Below, in pieces: positions 1 to 12,508 of a DNA stretch of 64,000 nt. The stretch is from Phaffia rhodozyma. Its lineage: Eukaryota; Basidiomycota; Tremellomycetes; Cystofilobasidiales; Mrakiaceae. The position numbers and the translations under genes were made by a program. Position 1 is the stretch's first letter. Every line of letters starts with the position of its first letter. The stretch is from assembly GCA_014706385.1 (NCBI GenBank), contig JACGZH010000004.1, positions 2,221,806 through 2,285,805 of the forward strand, read 5' to 3'. The notes below the pieces were generated by a model, which was not told the origin of the DNA, made no database searches, and saw only the letters and a list, made by a program, of their open reading frames with translations.

Positions 1-2612
1 GAACGAAAACCAATGTCTGTTCTTTACCAGCATAGTTAAGAACTTTCTCGTAACAAACCTCATTCATGATCTGGAAACGCTTGATCGGTTTTTTCTCCGT
101 AACGCCGATGAACTCTTGTTGAAGCGGACACGGTCGGTACGTCCCATTGAAGTAAAACAAACCAACGTTCGGATCGACCCGAAGGAAGGTAGCGACATCT
201 TTGTAATTCGGAAGTGTAGCGGAGAGACCAACCATTCGGACAGGATCCCCAGTCTGCTCGGCCTTTCGGATCGTTCGGGAGATAATTGACTCTAGCACTG
301 GTCCACGCTCATCGTGAAGCAGATGAATTTCATCCACAATGATCAATCGAACGAGATTCGTGTAAGACGTCTCGGTTGACTTTCGAGTGATGACATCATA
401 CTTTTCCGGCGTGGTAACGATCACCTGGGTTTCTGCGATCTGTGCCTTGGTGAGCTGGGAGTCTCCAGTGAGCTCACCAACTTTGATGCCAAGGTAAGAG
501 AGTCGCTTGGTAAACGTTCGCACTTGCTCCTGGACCAAAGCCTTCATCGGAGATACATAGATGATCTTGAAAGATTCGAGGTCAATCAAACCCGTTCGCT
601 CGTCTCGAAAGTTTTGGATTGCTCGAAGAATAGTGAGGACAGCGACGTTGGTCTAGAATTTGTTAAGTGAACATTGAAAGAAAAAAACAACCAAACAAAC
701 ATAAATGATGCAAGTCAGTTAAATCACGTGAAGAGAGCGATTAGACTGTTGTTGATGACAAACCTTTCCGGCACCGGTGGGGGCGCAAAGCAATATGGGT
801 TCGTCCGTTCCGAAAGCGATCGGATACGCTTGACTCTGAATCGGGTTCAATCTACTAGACTCTGTACCGAAAGCCTGTCTAGACCATTCCGGAAGTTCCT
901 GAATATTGACTAGATCCCCGTCCTGAATCTCGACCTTCTTGGGCGCCTTGACAAGAATGCGGTCGTAACCCTTGAAGGAAACCTTGGTGGATCCTGCGGG
1001 GAGTGTTGGCTTACGGTTTGTGTTCAAGTGGCTTCCTTCAGTGAAGATCATGTCGTTCAGGTCTACAGTTCGACGGGGCTGAGCAATGAGCGAGCCGGGA
1101 GCTATAGTCGCCAAAGCTTTTGCTGGCTTCGCCAATACAGAATCGACGTCCATGGCATCTAAGGTAGATGAAGTAGCGGTGGCGATAGCAGATCTTCCGC
1201 CTCTTCCACCAGAAAGTTCCCTCAAAATCCACCCAACACCTTTTTCTCGCATCGCAACCTCCACATCCTTCTTGTCATCTTCCCCGCTTCGTGCCAACTT
1301 GGTGCACCAAATGATAGCCTCCCTGTTCTTGATAAGAATTCGAACGAGGTCAAACTTGTCGTAGTCGAAGAGTTCCATGAGCGAATTTTCACAGTCTCGA
1401 AGGTTGAACTCGGAACCAAGAATATCGAGCGTTTTGGCGGTGAGGTCGCTTGAGGTGACAGGGTCAGGATAGGACTTTGCGATAAGTCGCTGGAGGTAGA
1501 AAGCATCGATGTCGTGAAGAGAGATCACATCAGAGGCGGCAGAAGATTTCTTTTTGGATGATGTAGAGGCCGACGTTCCTAAAAGTAGAGTATCATCTCC
1601 TTCAAGATCATCTCCATCAGCCATCGGGCTGTCCCCATCGTCTTCATCATTTTCGTCCTCGTCGTCAGAGTCAGACTCGTCCTTGATCTCAAATTCTTGT
1701 CCGTCTTCGTCTTCATCGTCGTCCTCACCCTCGAACTCTACGGCGACACCTTCTTCTCCAAAGTCGCCCTCGCGTTTACCCTCACCATCTGCACCGGTCG
1801 CGTCCTCCTCTCCCCAGTCAGTGAGCTTTTTACTCAAGTTCAGGAACGCGGAGAACGATTCAGAATCGACGTTGCCAACGATGTCTTCCATTTCCCTCTT
1901 CTTATCAAAGTCCTTCAAGTCATCTGCCTTGAGGATATCGAGAACGGTATCGGTGGCGGATCGGACGACGTCGGCTGCCTGATCACCGAGCAATCGATGG
2001 GTCATGCCGAGAACCAACTCGAATACTTCTCTTGTCTCTGCCGTTTTGGGTCGATATGACACACCCTCCGAGTCTAAAGCAGCTTCGAGAATGTCTTGGT
2101 AGTTGCCGGCTCCTGGCACAGAAGACGTGTTAGTTGCTCCTCTACGGACCGATCGTTCTACCAAGTCGGCAGCCGAGGGGTTCTTGGCCTTTTTCGCCGA
2201 TGTCTTAGGGGCCTCTCTGTGAACACGAGTTCCCATCTGGGACTGATCGATCCGACCGACGAGAGATTCTGCCTCTCCAGTAGGCTCGAAATCACGTCGC
2301 GGAATTTTTGAACGGTCTGAAAAGGTACACGTGAAAGCGTGACAACAGAGAGAGATTGGAGATAAAAGCAGGAGAAAGGATCGGATGGATATATTGAGGT
2401 GGCGAAGAGTAAGGGACAAGACGGAAGGTGAGAGATACGCGACGATGAGGTTCCCACAAAAAGGCAAGCAAGTCAAGAAGAGAACAAAAAACAACAAAAG
2501 AAGGGCAGAGAGATTGTTTGAAAAGAAAGAGAGAAAAGAACATACCGGTCTGGAGGACCAAACTACTCATGTTCCCATAGTTGTATTGAGACAGATCCTG
2601 TTGCTTGGACAT
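1..2612 (-). CDS. BRR2: Brr2, U5 snRNP RNA helicase (N-terminal part, runs off left edge)
   Basis: Brr2 is the Ski2-like helicase of the U5 snRNP that unwinds U4/U6 during spliceosome activation in the nucleus. Reading leftwards, exon 1 is 2612-2546, exon 2 2316-764 and exon 3 652 to the edge. Exon 1 encodes [21 protein letters not shown], the Brr2 N-terminus, joining [21 protein letters not shown]. An acidic Asp/Glu/Ser stretch follows at about 1560-1780. The helicase core begins at the end of exon 2: Walker A (APTGAGK) is split by the 653-763 intron and continues TNVAVLTIL. Exon 3 also shows the DEIH box ([12 protein letters not shown]) and motif III (GLSATLPNY). All junctions are GT-AG and keep frame. 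Only the start of the first helicase cassette is inside the window; the rest of this roughly 2100-residue protein lies to the left. Neighbour SET3 is divergent. Confidence 0.93.
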
Positions 2613-3906
2613 GATGGGCTGATGATGGGAAAGATGGATGGGTAGTGGAAGATCAAGAGAAAAAGAGGGGAGCAGGAGGGAGACTAATAATGTGGATGGC
2701 CTGCGATTTGGGTAAGATCACAACCCCCTCTGGATGATCTGAGAGAAGAAATAAAGAAAGAGAAAGAGATGATCAGAAGAGAAACGAAGAAAAAAAGTGG
2801 TGGGATTGTCGGTGGGAGGTGAGAGAAAAGAGTCTGTTGGAGGCGAGGGGGAAAAAAAGCAAGAGATCGGCAGTCTAGGCGAGAGGAAAAACAATAGAGA
2901 ATGTTGGTGAAAATCATTAGAAGCATCTGTGAGATTCAGTAATAGTCCATATTTTGATAGGGTCGGTCCGGTATGACTTGCGATCGAAGTCTCGTTCAAG
3001 AAAAACCGACCGTTTTGCTAGTTTCGTAATCGTTTTCCTAGTCCTGGTCTGTAGTTTGTCTGCGGGTCTGGATTTTGTATTGAACATTCGAATCGCATTA
3101 CGCGATAGCTCTAGTCGACTTCCTAGTTCTTTGTCTTTGCCTCCACTTCGTTCGTTCCTTCGTTCCTCCGCTTCTTTTTCACTCTTGACCAAATCAGGAA
3201 AAATCAGGAACAACAGGAACGAACCCCATCAGGACAGATCAGGCACGAGTTCTGTTCCTAGATCATTCATCTCGCCCAGATTCCATCAAGGTTTGTCTCT
3301 TCACCACCAAATCCCCATATCTACTCCTGGTGATCCCATTCGTTAGACAGGAGTGAGGATAGGAAAATTGCAGACAGGGAACGCGTGAACTGAAACCTTC
3401 ATCCATCCATCCATCCATCCATCCATTCGTTGCCCTCGGATTCTTTTTCCTTCTCTCTCTTGTAGATCTTGAATAAATTCTGGCATCCTTCTCCTCCTTC
3501 CTATCTCATCCAGAGACAGACTCCTTGGCCTTTCTCCACATCGGCATTCTATCCAGTTGGATGCCTTTACCCATACTCTATCTCCGCTCTGTCGTACGTG
3601 TTTTCTTGATCCGGGCTATGCCTCTTCCTCCTTGCCGATTGACCTTAAACTCATGTCTTTCGCCCTCATTTACGTCACCTATCGACATGACATCCAGCTC
3701 TCTTACCATCCGTACGCGATCTGAGGAACATATGCCACAGTAGGAAACTCATCACCTCAACGTAATTCCGTATGTTCCAAGTTGCTTCTTTGCTTGTTGG
3801 CTTCATCTTTTTCTATCGCTGGCAACTTCTTATTCCTCACTCTGCTTTTATTCTTCCTTCTTGAATTGTTCATTTTTCTCTGCATCAGTTGTTTCAGAAA
3901 ATCGCC
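2613..3906. other. Divergent intergenic region BRR2/SET3
   Basis: About 1.3 kb between the Brr2 and Set3 start codons. It holds pyrimidine-rich sequence, a CCAT tetranucleotide run near 3400 and, just before the Set3 ATG, a TTTCAG that could be the acceptor of a 5'UTR intron. No convincing gene is seen; open frames such as 2954-3346 have no recognisable domain. Confidence 0.6.
3400..3426. repeat. (CCAT)n microsatellite
   Basis: Six to seven uninterrupted copies of a four-base CATC/CCAT unit in the presumed Set3 leader. Confidence 0.85.
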
Positions 3907-6900
3907 ATGGACTCGACAGAAGACATTGCATCCCTTCTGTTAGCACTTCATGATTCGACTCCTCGAACCCATCTGCCCGTTTCTGGCCAACCCACAGCGT
4001 CTACCTCTCAATTGCCATCTTCATCATTTCAGTCTGATCAACCCCTGCTGCCCTCAGGAGCACCTCCTCCAGAGCATGTAAAAGTGGAGCCTCTATTTCA
4101 ACCTCATCCTTTATCAACCAGGAGCCCAGGCCATCAGTTATCTTCATCACTGGGCCCTGCATCGTCACCTGGGGGTCATCTACAGAACAACGCAAACCGG
4201 GATCCAATTGAGATTAATACATCTTTTCACATTCGTACCAAATCCCCTTCAACAACCCTTCAGAATCTACCACCCCCACCGGTGATCCATCCAGCGATCC
4301 CGTCTCCACCGGCGATAGTAGAGTCCACTTCTTCGTCAATATTTCCTACGCCAGATACAGACTCAAAGCCGACAGCTCCTGTCAAGGCACTCAGTCCATT
4401 GGTACCATTGGATGCTATCTCCGGTCCCGCCGCTGCTGCACCGACGGCAAGAGGTACGAAACGAAAAAGAGGAACGGGCTCCAAAGCTGACACCAAAGCA
4501 AAATCCAAATCTGCCCTTGTCTCAGCAGAGCCCCTTAAGGTTAATGCACAATCCGACGCTCATGTCCTTCATCCCGATGCGGGAATCATTCGATGCATCT
4601 GTGGAATCATTGTTCGTTCACGTTCTTCTCTATTGCTGCCTTTCACGCGTGTTCCTGACTTGATGGTTCGCGTCAACTTATTAATACGCGTCATCCCTAC
4701 AGGACGATGATGGATTCACCATTCAGTGTGATCACTGTTACGCCTGGGAGCATGCCGTCTGTATGGGTATCCAAGAGGGAAATGTCCCGGACGAATACCT
4801 TTGCGAGCTTTGCTTGCCTCGTGCTATCGACTTCCACGGAGCAAAAGAAAAACAACGAGCCAAGAAAGAGGAGCTGACTCTCCGTGCAGAGATCGAAGCT
4901 GCTAAGGCAGTCACACATCCGCGAAAGACTTCGGGGCCTATTGGATCAACATTGACGACGGGGGAGAAAAGTTCACATCAGGCCTCCCATAGCAAGAACA
5001 AGAAATCAAATCATCTTATACGAGAGGTCCTTCACCCACCTTCCAAGGACTCCCAACCCCTTTCTATCAACACATCTTCGCTCTCCGATTCTATTTCGGC
5101 TACCAATGGCCATATAGTCCTCTCGATGGATACTCTTCCTGAACCTCATATCTCGACTTCCTCGCAAACTTCCTCGACAAACCAACGAGCACACTCAAAT
5201 CTCCATCTTTCACTTTCTTCTATCCAGCAGCAGTCGCTCGCGACTACCAATCCACCTTCGCCTCAACCTGGATCGACTAACTCAGCTGTCGTCACTCAAG
5301 ATGAAGATGAGAAGTTCGAGCCCTGGACGATGGAGTACTTTCCTGTCCGTGAAAATGTGGTGAGAGATCCAATTGTGATGAACAAGCTTCATATCCTCCA
5401 GAATGTCTGGGACCGAAGACTTGGTGGATTGGTCGGCCCTTCGTTATTATCGTCTTTAACCAAGCTAAATTCTGAGGTCGAGTCGTCTAGAGAGGCAGAG
5501 TCTCCGACAGGAAATCAGGTTGAATCTCACGAAGGAGACGAGGATATGAAGGATAGATCCAGTCCTGTCGTGTCTGTGACATCCACAACCAACCAGTCGG
5601 CGAAGAGTCCAGTCCCTGTGCCGATTCAAGTGCCCCCGGAATACGAACCTTCGTTCTCGACTTTGGGCAATTTCTTACCCCCGGTCCTTCTTTCCGCTCC
5701 CAATCTCGCTTCAGTCTCGTCCAAACTTCAGATTAAATCGCTTCCTGCGAATGCTCCATCCAATCCCCCTCAACAATCGTTTACGCTTTCTCATCCATCC
5801 ATCACGACATCGCTCCTCCGCCCGGTCTACACCCGACCAAACGCGTACGCCGTCTTCGCCGAAGGCCTCATCCCTCAAGGTACCCTTGTTGGTGAGCTCA
5901 ACGGAGAGCTCGTACAGGGAGAAAAGTACAGACAGGATCCCATCAATCAATATCGGTTTTTAGGCTGTCCAAAACCTGGGGTCAGGACGCTTGGGCCGGG
6001 TGTTGACCTTGTATTGGACTCTAGAGGGTTCGGAAATCAGCTTCGATTTATACGTAGTAGCTGTCACCCAAACGCTGTGCTACGGCCAATGCTTTTCTTT
6101 CGAAACCCCAGCTCAACCGCTCGGGACGCATCTGTTCCGCCTGCCGACTTATCACCTTCAGACAGCAATCCACCGTCTACACATTCTGGTACAGCCGGCG
6201 AGCTCTTATTCGGAGTGTTCGCATCGAAAGACATTTCCAAACGGGAAGAAATCACCTTACCGTGGGAATGGGACGACGGTCACGTTGTACATGCCCTTCA
6301 AAAACTCCTCGACTCCAAGTTCTCCGGTCCCTTTCACCATTCCTTATTCGGCCCTTCTTCTGCAGCTACTCCTATTGCTTCTCACAATCCTCAAACCCCG
6401 ACACCAACATCTGGAAGTCGACGAAATTCTCTCTATCCTGTTGATGAAATCCCTTCCCTTGCTGAGCTTGTTCCTAAATTATCAATCGTACTGATCCATT
6501 TGACGGGGACTTTCGCGACTTGTGCTTGTCTGAAAAAGAAGGATTGTGTATTGTCTCAGATGGCTAGGCTTGTCGAAGGGAAACCGTTCTGGGGGCTGGT
6601 TGAAAAGACTGTTGGGCAAGGAAGGGGTGGAAGGAGACCTAAAAGACCAGATCTAGGGCCATTGATTGGCCCAGTAAGAGGGTGGAGAAACCGAGAGATG
6701 GAGAGACGGGCAGAAAGAGAGAGGTTGATTGAAGCTCAAACTCAGGCTCTGACCCAGGCGTCGGAGGAAGTGGATGAAGCGGAGATTGTTAAATCTCCTG
6801 AACGATCGGATCAAGTTTCTGGAGAAGTGGAAAGTGCTACGGAGGCTGACGATGAGCAAGAAAACAAAGAGTTGGGTGTTGAGGATGAGGTTGAGGTCGA

Positions 6901-9646
6901 AATGGAAACCGCTGCTGATGTGCAACCGCAACAAATATCGCCGCGTCCGGAGCGCAATTTGAGCCCGATCAAACCTGTTACGAAGGTCTTCTCAGGAAGT
7001 TCGCAAGACGAGGAGGAAGACAAGATGGATGTCGACGAACCTGTTGGTCAAGGACTAGCTCACGAATCTGTTCGTGAATCTCCTTCAACAACGGTATCTT
7101 CTCCTTCGAAACCTCTTTTTGCAACAATCAACCCCTCGCCGGTAGCCGGGCCGCCATCGTCGACATCTCTTCTCAATACCGCGCAATCAAAACATCCACA
7201 CTCAGAGTCTTCTCAACGACACAGTTCTCCAACAAAATCTTCTCGCTCTCTCCCTGCTTCATCTCCTGCAATCATCAAACCTAGAAGGTCTGCATCAGAC
7301 GTGGAACCAACTGCTGATGAAGATGCTGGCAATTTTTCAGATGCCTCAACTTTGACCGAGCCCCTCTCCAATTATGACTCAGATTCCGCGTCGGATGATG
7401 CAGGAACATACTCGTCTCCTTCCTCAATCATCGAGTCCGACTCAGAAGAAGATGATGGAGACGAAGACGAGGAAGAGACACAGGAGGGAAGGCCCCGACC
7501 AGGTGTAGCGCATACATCCAAAGCAGTACTTTACTCATCTGATGAACTTTCTTCTCCTGGTCCTCCGTCATCTCCTACAACCTCTCCCCCGGCCCTATCA
7601 GCGCCTATGACACCTTTGAAATTGGCTCCTGTTGGCCGTAGACGATTTCCAACACGCGTTGAATCAGAATCACCGTCTAGTTCTCCGCCTGACACTAACA
7701 AGACGTCCGTTGAGGGGAAGGTTGGCGACGAGGGAGGTAGTAATAGTGCCAACAGTATACAAAGCAAGAAAGAGAAGGACGAGGACGACTCGATGTCGTC
7801 TCATCCATCACTGTCCTCTATAGCCTTGCAATCGCCGCCACCACAAACTACAACGACGACGGTCATGCCTTTCCCACCGTCTCCACCACCCGCTCACCTC
7901 GATCCCTGGATCTCACTCTCCCTTGTCGATGACGTGAATAGATCCGCTGAAAAAGCTATCCCGACTGGTCCTCGATCGCTCGTAGGTCCGCCACACCTAA
8001 CGTCCGCAAAGGATTCTACACCTCTTTTACCACCTTCCCCTTCGCCTCCTCCGAAAGAACCGACACCACCGCCACCAAAACCTCCCACGCCGCCGCCAGT
8101 CAAACGGATGAGCTTGAAGGATTGGAGTAAGAGAAAGAAAGCAGCTGCGCCTCTGCCTGTCACGGATAGAACGGTAGATGCCGATGAAAGCACACATGAT
8201 CTTTATCAGTTAGTGTCTTCTCTCTTAAGTGCCTCAATGTTTGGACAAATCATTTATTAATACTCAATCGATATTTTCGACTGCTTCTTCTTGTCTAGAC
8301 CTCAACAGCCGCATTCTTCTAGCCCAAAGAAGACAAGTGAATCGATTTCCGTCTCACAGTTACCTGTCTCAGCATCTTCCCTCGATACACCAGACGATCT
8401 TATTTACCCTCCTAGTTCACCAGATGAGAATTCTGTTGCTATCAACGCTCGTGTCGGGGCTGTCAAGGATGCTAGTCGTCCTCCTACCCCTTCATCGGAA
8501 GATGAACCTATCCCTGGATTCACTCCTCGACAATCCAGAGTTCAACAATCAAGTCTGACTTCGATGAACGTTGAATATACTAAAATGCCACCTCCGTCAC
8601 CATTTTTGGCTACCTCTTCTGAAATCAAGACGCAAAATTCATCAAATGAACCTCCCTCGACCGTCTTTACCGATCCACTGATGTCTCAGAAGATGGAAAC
8701 ATCCTGTTCCTTGCCAAATGCTTGGCAACATCGTAAACACGAATCGGTCGATGTTGAATTCACCGAACACCGATCTATCACGCCTCCACCTTCCATGATG
8801 CTGTTATCATCTCCAAGGACGCGTCAGTCCTCAATGACTCACATGTCGGACCCCTATGCTCGATCGCCTTCTCCTACAGGTACAACATCACCTAGCACAA
8901 CTCCTCCTTTACCATATCGACAGTTAATCAGTACTCCTAGATCTAGTGATCCGCCAAAAGGACCAGCATCTAGCACGTCTCGAGTCGCAGGAGTCTTACC
9001 AGTTCGAAGGCCTGAGAGTAGTATTCCTACGGGGCCACTTAAGTCGCTTCCACCTCTTCCTCCAAGCTTACCAGCGAAACCAACAGCTGTCCGACCAACC
9101 CATTCTCCTACTCGACCCCGATTCAGTACAATGGATCGAGAGGAGCCATCGCATCATATCGAACGAGATCGAGAGGTGGAAGAACGCGAACGAGAGCGAG
9201 AACGTGAACCTGAGCGAAATATCGTTCGTGAACAACGGTCGTCAATAACCTTGAAGGAATCACCAGTCTTGTCGACTGTCCCTCTGGTTCGGCCACCTTT
9301 CCATCCTTCTCACGTTCGTCCTTTCGGACCTGGCGCTTTCAGAGGCCGAGGAGCTCTCGCCGGCGTGCCGTCTGGACCTAGAACAACTTGGACTCCCCCT
9401 CGTGGGCCCCGAGGGATGGGCGGTCCTTTCAGAGGTGGTGGAATGGGAGGTAGAGGAATCAGTAGTATGCCGGCGTCGGGAATAGCACCTAGGGCACCAA
9501 GGATGATGGTACCTGCTGGAGAAGAAAGGGAGAGGATTGATACTAGGTTGCCACCACCAACAAGATCGGAGGGAAGGGACATCTCGGAGAGTCCGAGAGG
9601 TGCGTTCAGAGGAAGAGGAGGGCTGTTCAGAGGGAGAGCTAGATAA
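3907..9646 (+). CDS. SET3: Set3-type PHD-finger and SET-domain protein
   Basis: Set3 is the scaffold of the Set3C histone deacetylase complex; its PHD finger reads H3K4 methylation. Exons 3907-4611, 4703-8208 and 8299-9646 join in frame (GT-AG) to give 1852 residues. ATG 3907 lies in a good context (ATCGCCATGG). The PHD finger (about residues 228-276) is split by intron 1: CIC before it, then DDDGFTIQCDHCYAWEHAVC and CELC. The SET domain is about residues 606-757, with LRFIRSSCHPNAVLRP followed by a degenerate EEITLPWEWDD, lacking the usual Tyr of the GEELTYDY motif, as in non-catalytic Set3/MLL5 relatives. The rest is low-complexity Ser/Pro-rich with acidic patches, ending in an Arg/Gly-rich tail (FRGRG, GGMGGRG). 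Divergent from BRR2, convergent with the next gene. Confidence 0.9.
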
Positions 9647-10062
9647 AGTATGGTCTGTCGCTTGATTTGGTTAAACTTTGATCTATCAACTCATCTGCTT
9701 TTCAATAACCAATCATTCAATCTCTCTCGTCATTCAAAACTTTTTCTCTATCTATCTTTCGGGTATGATTAGCACAATTCGATGTCGGTTAGCGTTCTGC
9801 ACATGTTGTGCTAATTTTCTTTTTCTTCTTTAGATCACGTTCTCGAATTGATATGATGTTGTATGACTAGCAGACTCAACGACTTATCCATCGTTTTATC
9901 TGACAGGTTTCAATCGAATCGTCACGTAATGATTGTGATATCAAAGAGCCCAGAAATTCAGTAATGCATATGAGGTGAACTAAAACGTGTGCAAAAACAA
10001 AGAAAGTAGATAGGGGACGCAGCGGAGGACGAAAAATAAAGTACAATCAAATAATTCAGCGT
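9647..10062. other. Convergent intergenic region
   Basis: About 415 bp between the stop codons of SET3 and the membrane-protein gene; AT-rich, presumably both 3'UTRs. Nothing else seen. Confidence 0.6.
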
Positions 10063-11160
10063 TCAGAGCTTCCAACGTCTCGAATGAGTGGTCCCTCCAT
10101 CCACTTTGCGAGGTCCTATCAAACTTTCTGAATCCGATGAAGAGGCGTCTCCCGGCGCGGAGTTGACGACAACCAGTTTTTTGCCATCAGATTGTGCGGG
10201 ATAATCTTGAACTGAAGGAGCTGATTGAGCGTAAGACCTTTTTGATGTTGTTGTCGTCAAAGTCGCCGCCTGAGGAAGAGGGGAGGAAGGAGTAGGAATG
10301 GTTGATGCCATAGGATTTGGCGCTATACCAGTACTTGTTGGAAGGATGGGCGACCGATAGCCTGGACCTCGCCTGTTCAATATAGGAGAGGCGAGCGAGA
10401 CTTCAGTCATGTCTCCCTCGCCAGCCCTATTCCATTGTCCAACAGTCGATTTATGTGATACCTGGTCAGATAGATGAGAATCGAGCCCGTTCCGCTCCTC
10501 GTCGTGGATCCAAAATTGCTCTTGTTGACGCCGTCTTCGCTGATTCTTGGAAAAGAAGCACCAAGAGAGTGAACTTCCAACAAGAGTCAATATGATGAAT
10601 ACCAGGAGACATCCAAGTAGTATCGCGGGAACATTTGGTTGCTCTGGCGAGGTCCCGTTGCGGGACATATCTGTCGAGGGAATATCTGAAGTCAATGATA
10701 TTGATTGGGAAGACCGGCTCAAAGAGGCTGTAGAGGCAATGCGGTAGAGACCATGGTCGGAGGTGGAAGATATTGACGCCTTTGAAGAAACACTAGAGAC
10801 GGAAGAGCTTGTAGTAGCCAGGCTGGATCTGGATGTTGTTGTCTTCGCAATGCTTGTCATCGTCGTTGTATCGGAGAGTGGTGAGACTGTAGATGACTGC
10901 ACTGGCTGAACTTCGGTTGATGAGGTGATTGTGGGAAGCAGAGGCGGAGCGCCAAGATTAGACATGGCAAATGTGATCCGAGGAAGATCTTTCCTGGTTG
11001 GCACGTCCTGCTCTATCTCTTGGAACAGAGTCAAATGAGCATTCACGTCAGGACGGAAAGGATCGGGTTTCATCGTTGGCATGTTCTTGAAATCGGTCGG
11101 CGCGAAACCAGTCGACACCGAGGGAAGAATTCTATTAATGACGCGTAAATTGAGAGCCAT
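10063..11160 (-). CDS. Ser/Thr-rich single-pass membrane protein (start uncertain)
   Basis: Not assignable to a named family. From ATG 11160 the protein has 365 residues. Residues about 75-170 are a mucin-like Ser/Thr-rich stretch, about 178-202 one hydrophobic helix (AILLGCLLVFIILTLVGSSL), followed by a basic stop-transfer SKNQRRRRQQ and a roughly 160-residue hydrophilic tail. This layout resembles fungal surface sensors of the Wsc/Mid2 or Skg6/Axl2 kind, but that is inference from topology only. No signal peptide follows ATG 11160. An open exon upstream (down to about 11260 from 11517) ends at a GTGAGT donor and would splice in frame to an acceptor just before this ATG; it contains a hydrophobic stretch and could supply the true N-terminus, but has no ATG of its own, so a further exon would be needed. 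Confidence 0.65.
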   Translation of the reverse strand: MALNLRVINRILPSVSTGFAPTDFKNMPTMKPDPFRPDVNAHLTLFQEIEQDVPTRKDLPRITFAMSNLGAPPLLPTITSSTEVQPVQSSTVSPLSDTTTMTSIAKTTTSRSSLATTSSSVSSVSSKASISSTSDHGLYRIASTASLSRSSQSISLTSDIPSTDMSRNGTSPEQPNVPAILLGCLLVFIILTLVGSSLSWCFFSKNQRRRRQQEQFWIHDEERNGLDSHLSDQVSHKSTVGQWNRAGEGDMTEVSLASPILNRRGPGYRSPILPTSTGIAPNPMASTIPTPSSPLPQAATLTTTTSKRSYAQSAPSVQDYPAQSDGKKLVVVNSAPGDASSSDSESLIGPRKVDGGTTHSRRWKL

Positions 11161-11669
11161 GTTGAGGAGAGGACTAAAAAAGGGATTTCGACTAAGAAAA
11201 ACTTAGTTCAGATTTCGGTGCAATGAGCAGAAATCATGAGCAGAATGATCACAGACTCACTCAACGAAATTAGAGATGCACCTGGCACTCTTATACTGCA
11301 GCTCGGCAAGAATTATTAGAGGAAACGAAAGGCAAGAGGCACAAAGGTCGAAGAGAGATTCATAGAAATCCTCGTCATATTCCGCACTTGCAGCTGTTTT
11401 ATAGGATGAAGTCGCAAACGGGAAGGTCAACTGGACACCGTAAGGGTTAAAGCGGGTAGATTTCAAGGTCAACACGATGCTGCCAGCGGAAACAACGCAT
11501 AGGCATACATATCTCACACGCGGACTAGCCAGGTATTAAGCTAGTCGAATAGTCAGATAGTTAGCCAGTTAGTGTCTCAAAAGGAAGCTCTGAATGTTGT
11601 TGTCGACTAGACGTAGTCGACGGTCACTTATGGCACGTAGAGGTTTGGAAGGCGTTGACCGTCATCCTC

Positions 11670-11680
11670 TATATATATAT
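11670..11680 (+). promoter_or_regulatory. Possible TATA box of IES6
   Basis: An alternating TATATATATAT run sits about 35-45 bp upstream of the split IES6 start codon, in the divergent promoter it shares with the membrane-protein gene. Position is all that supports it. Confidence 0.35.
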
Positions 11681-11713
11681 TCTGACATTCGACAACCATC
11701 TACGATAGCAGCC

Positions 11714-12508
11714 ATGTAAGTGTCAAGACTCCTATCAATCCTTCTCATACTCGTACCAATAATTTGTTCCCTCAACAGGGCTCCGAAAGGGAAAGGCCGA
11801 GTGTCCAAAACAGGCTCAAACACGCCACGGTCTTCATTAGCACCAGCTGATCCGACTCAGCCAACTATTGCTGTAAGTTGTAATATTCGTGATCTACTCT
11901 TAGTTCTTATATCTCATCAGCTCATAAAAGTTTCGGTGTCAATGATCTCAGTCCGTTGTGGACTCGCTATCCTTCTTTTATACTCCCAGACCATTCAAGA
12001 ATCCAGACTGGCAGAAGAAAAAAGATGCGAAACCCCGAGCGAGGAATCTGAAGCAGATGATGGTAGCTGAAAGAGAAAGAATGCCGCGTCACATCCTGCC
12101 ATCTGGTGAGAAGGGAGAAGTTTTGGGGTGTGAGTGTTTTCAATCATTGATCATGGAAGTTTTCTCAGACGGGAGCGAAGAAAGATGTGTGCTTATAACA
12201 AACCGACCGTGTGTTTGTATGGTGATTCTGGCAGATACGACTCTGCATCCTCCACCATCGTTGCTACCGCCCAAAAAGTACTGTGACATCACCGGGCTCG
12301 AAGCACCCTACACGGATCCGAAAACAGCGCTCCAATATCATTCAAAGGAGGTGTACGAGATCATTAAGACCCTTGTACGTTCCGAAGTCGACGCTTATAT
12401 CTAATTTGTTCATCTACATGTAACTGATTCTGTCCACTTTATACATAGCCAAGAGGAGCGGACCAGCAGTATTTGGAAATTCGTGGCAAAAATGTTATCA
12501 TCAAGTAG
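11714..12508 (+). CDS. IES6: Ies6, INO80 chromatin-remodelling complex subunit
   Basis: Ies6 (YL1 C-terminal domain family) works with Arp5 in the INO80 nucleosome remodeller. Five exons: 11714-11715, 11779-11872, 11952-12129, 12235-12374, 12449-12508, all GT-AG, 157 residues. The AUG is split: exon 1 contributes AT immediately before GTAAGT and exon 2 supplies G, giving MAPKGKGRVSKTGS. The family signature is clear: RPFKNPDWQ, then PPPSLLPPKKYCDITGLE, AYTDPKTALQYHSKEVYEII and PRGADQQYLEIRGKNVIIK at the C-terminus. The donor of intron 3 is the least certain (an alternative GTGAGA lies about 24 nt earlier in the same phase). Short for the family but complete in the conserved region. Confidence 0.9.

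Noticed and set aside
2954..3346. 130-codon plus-strand frame in the BRR2/SET3 spacer
   Set aside because: Low-complexity Ser/Arg/Leu composition, no domain, lies in a divergent promoter region.
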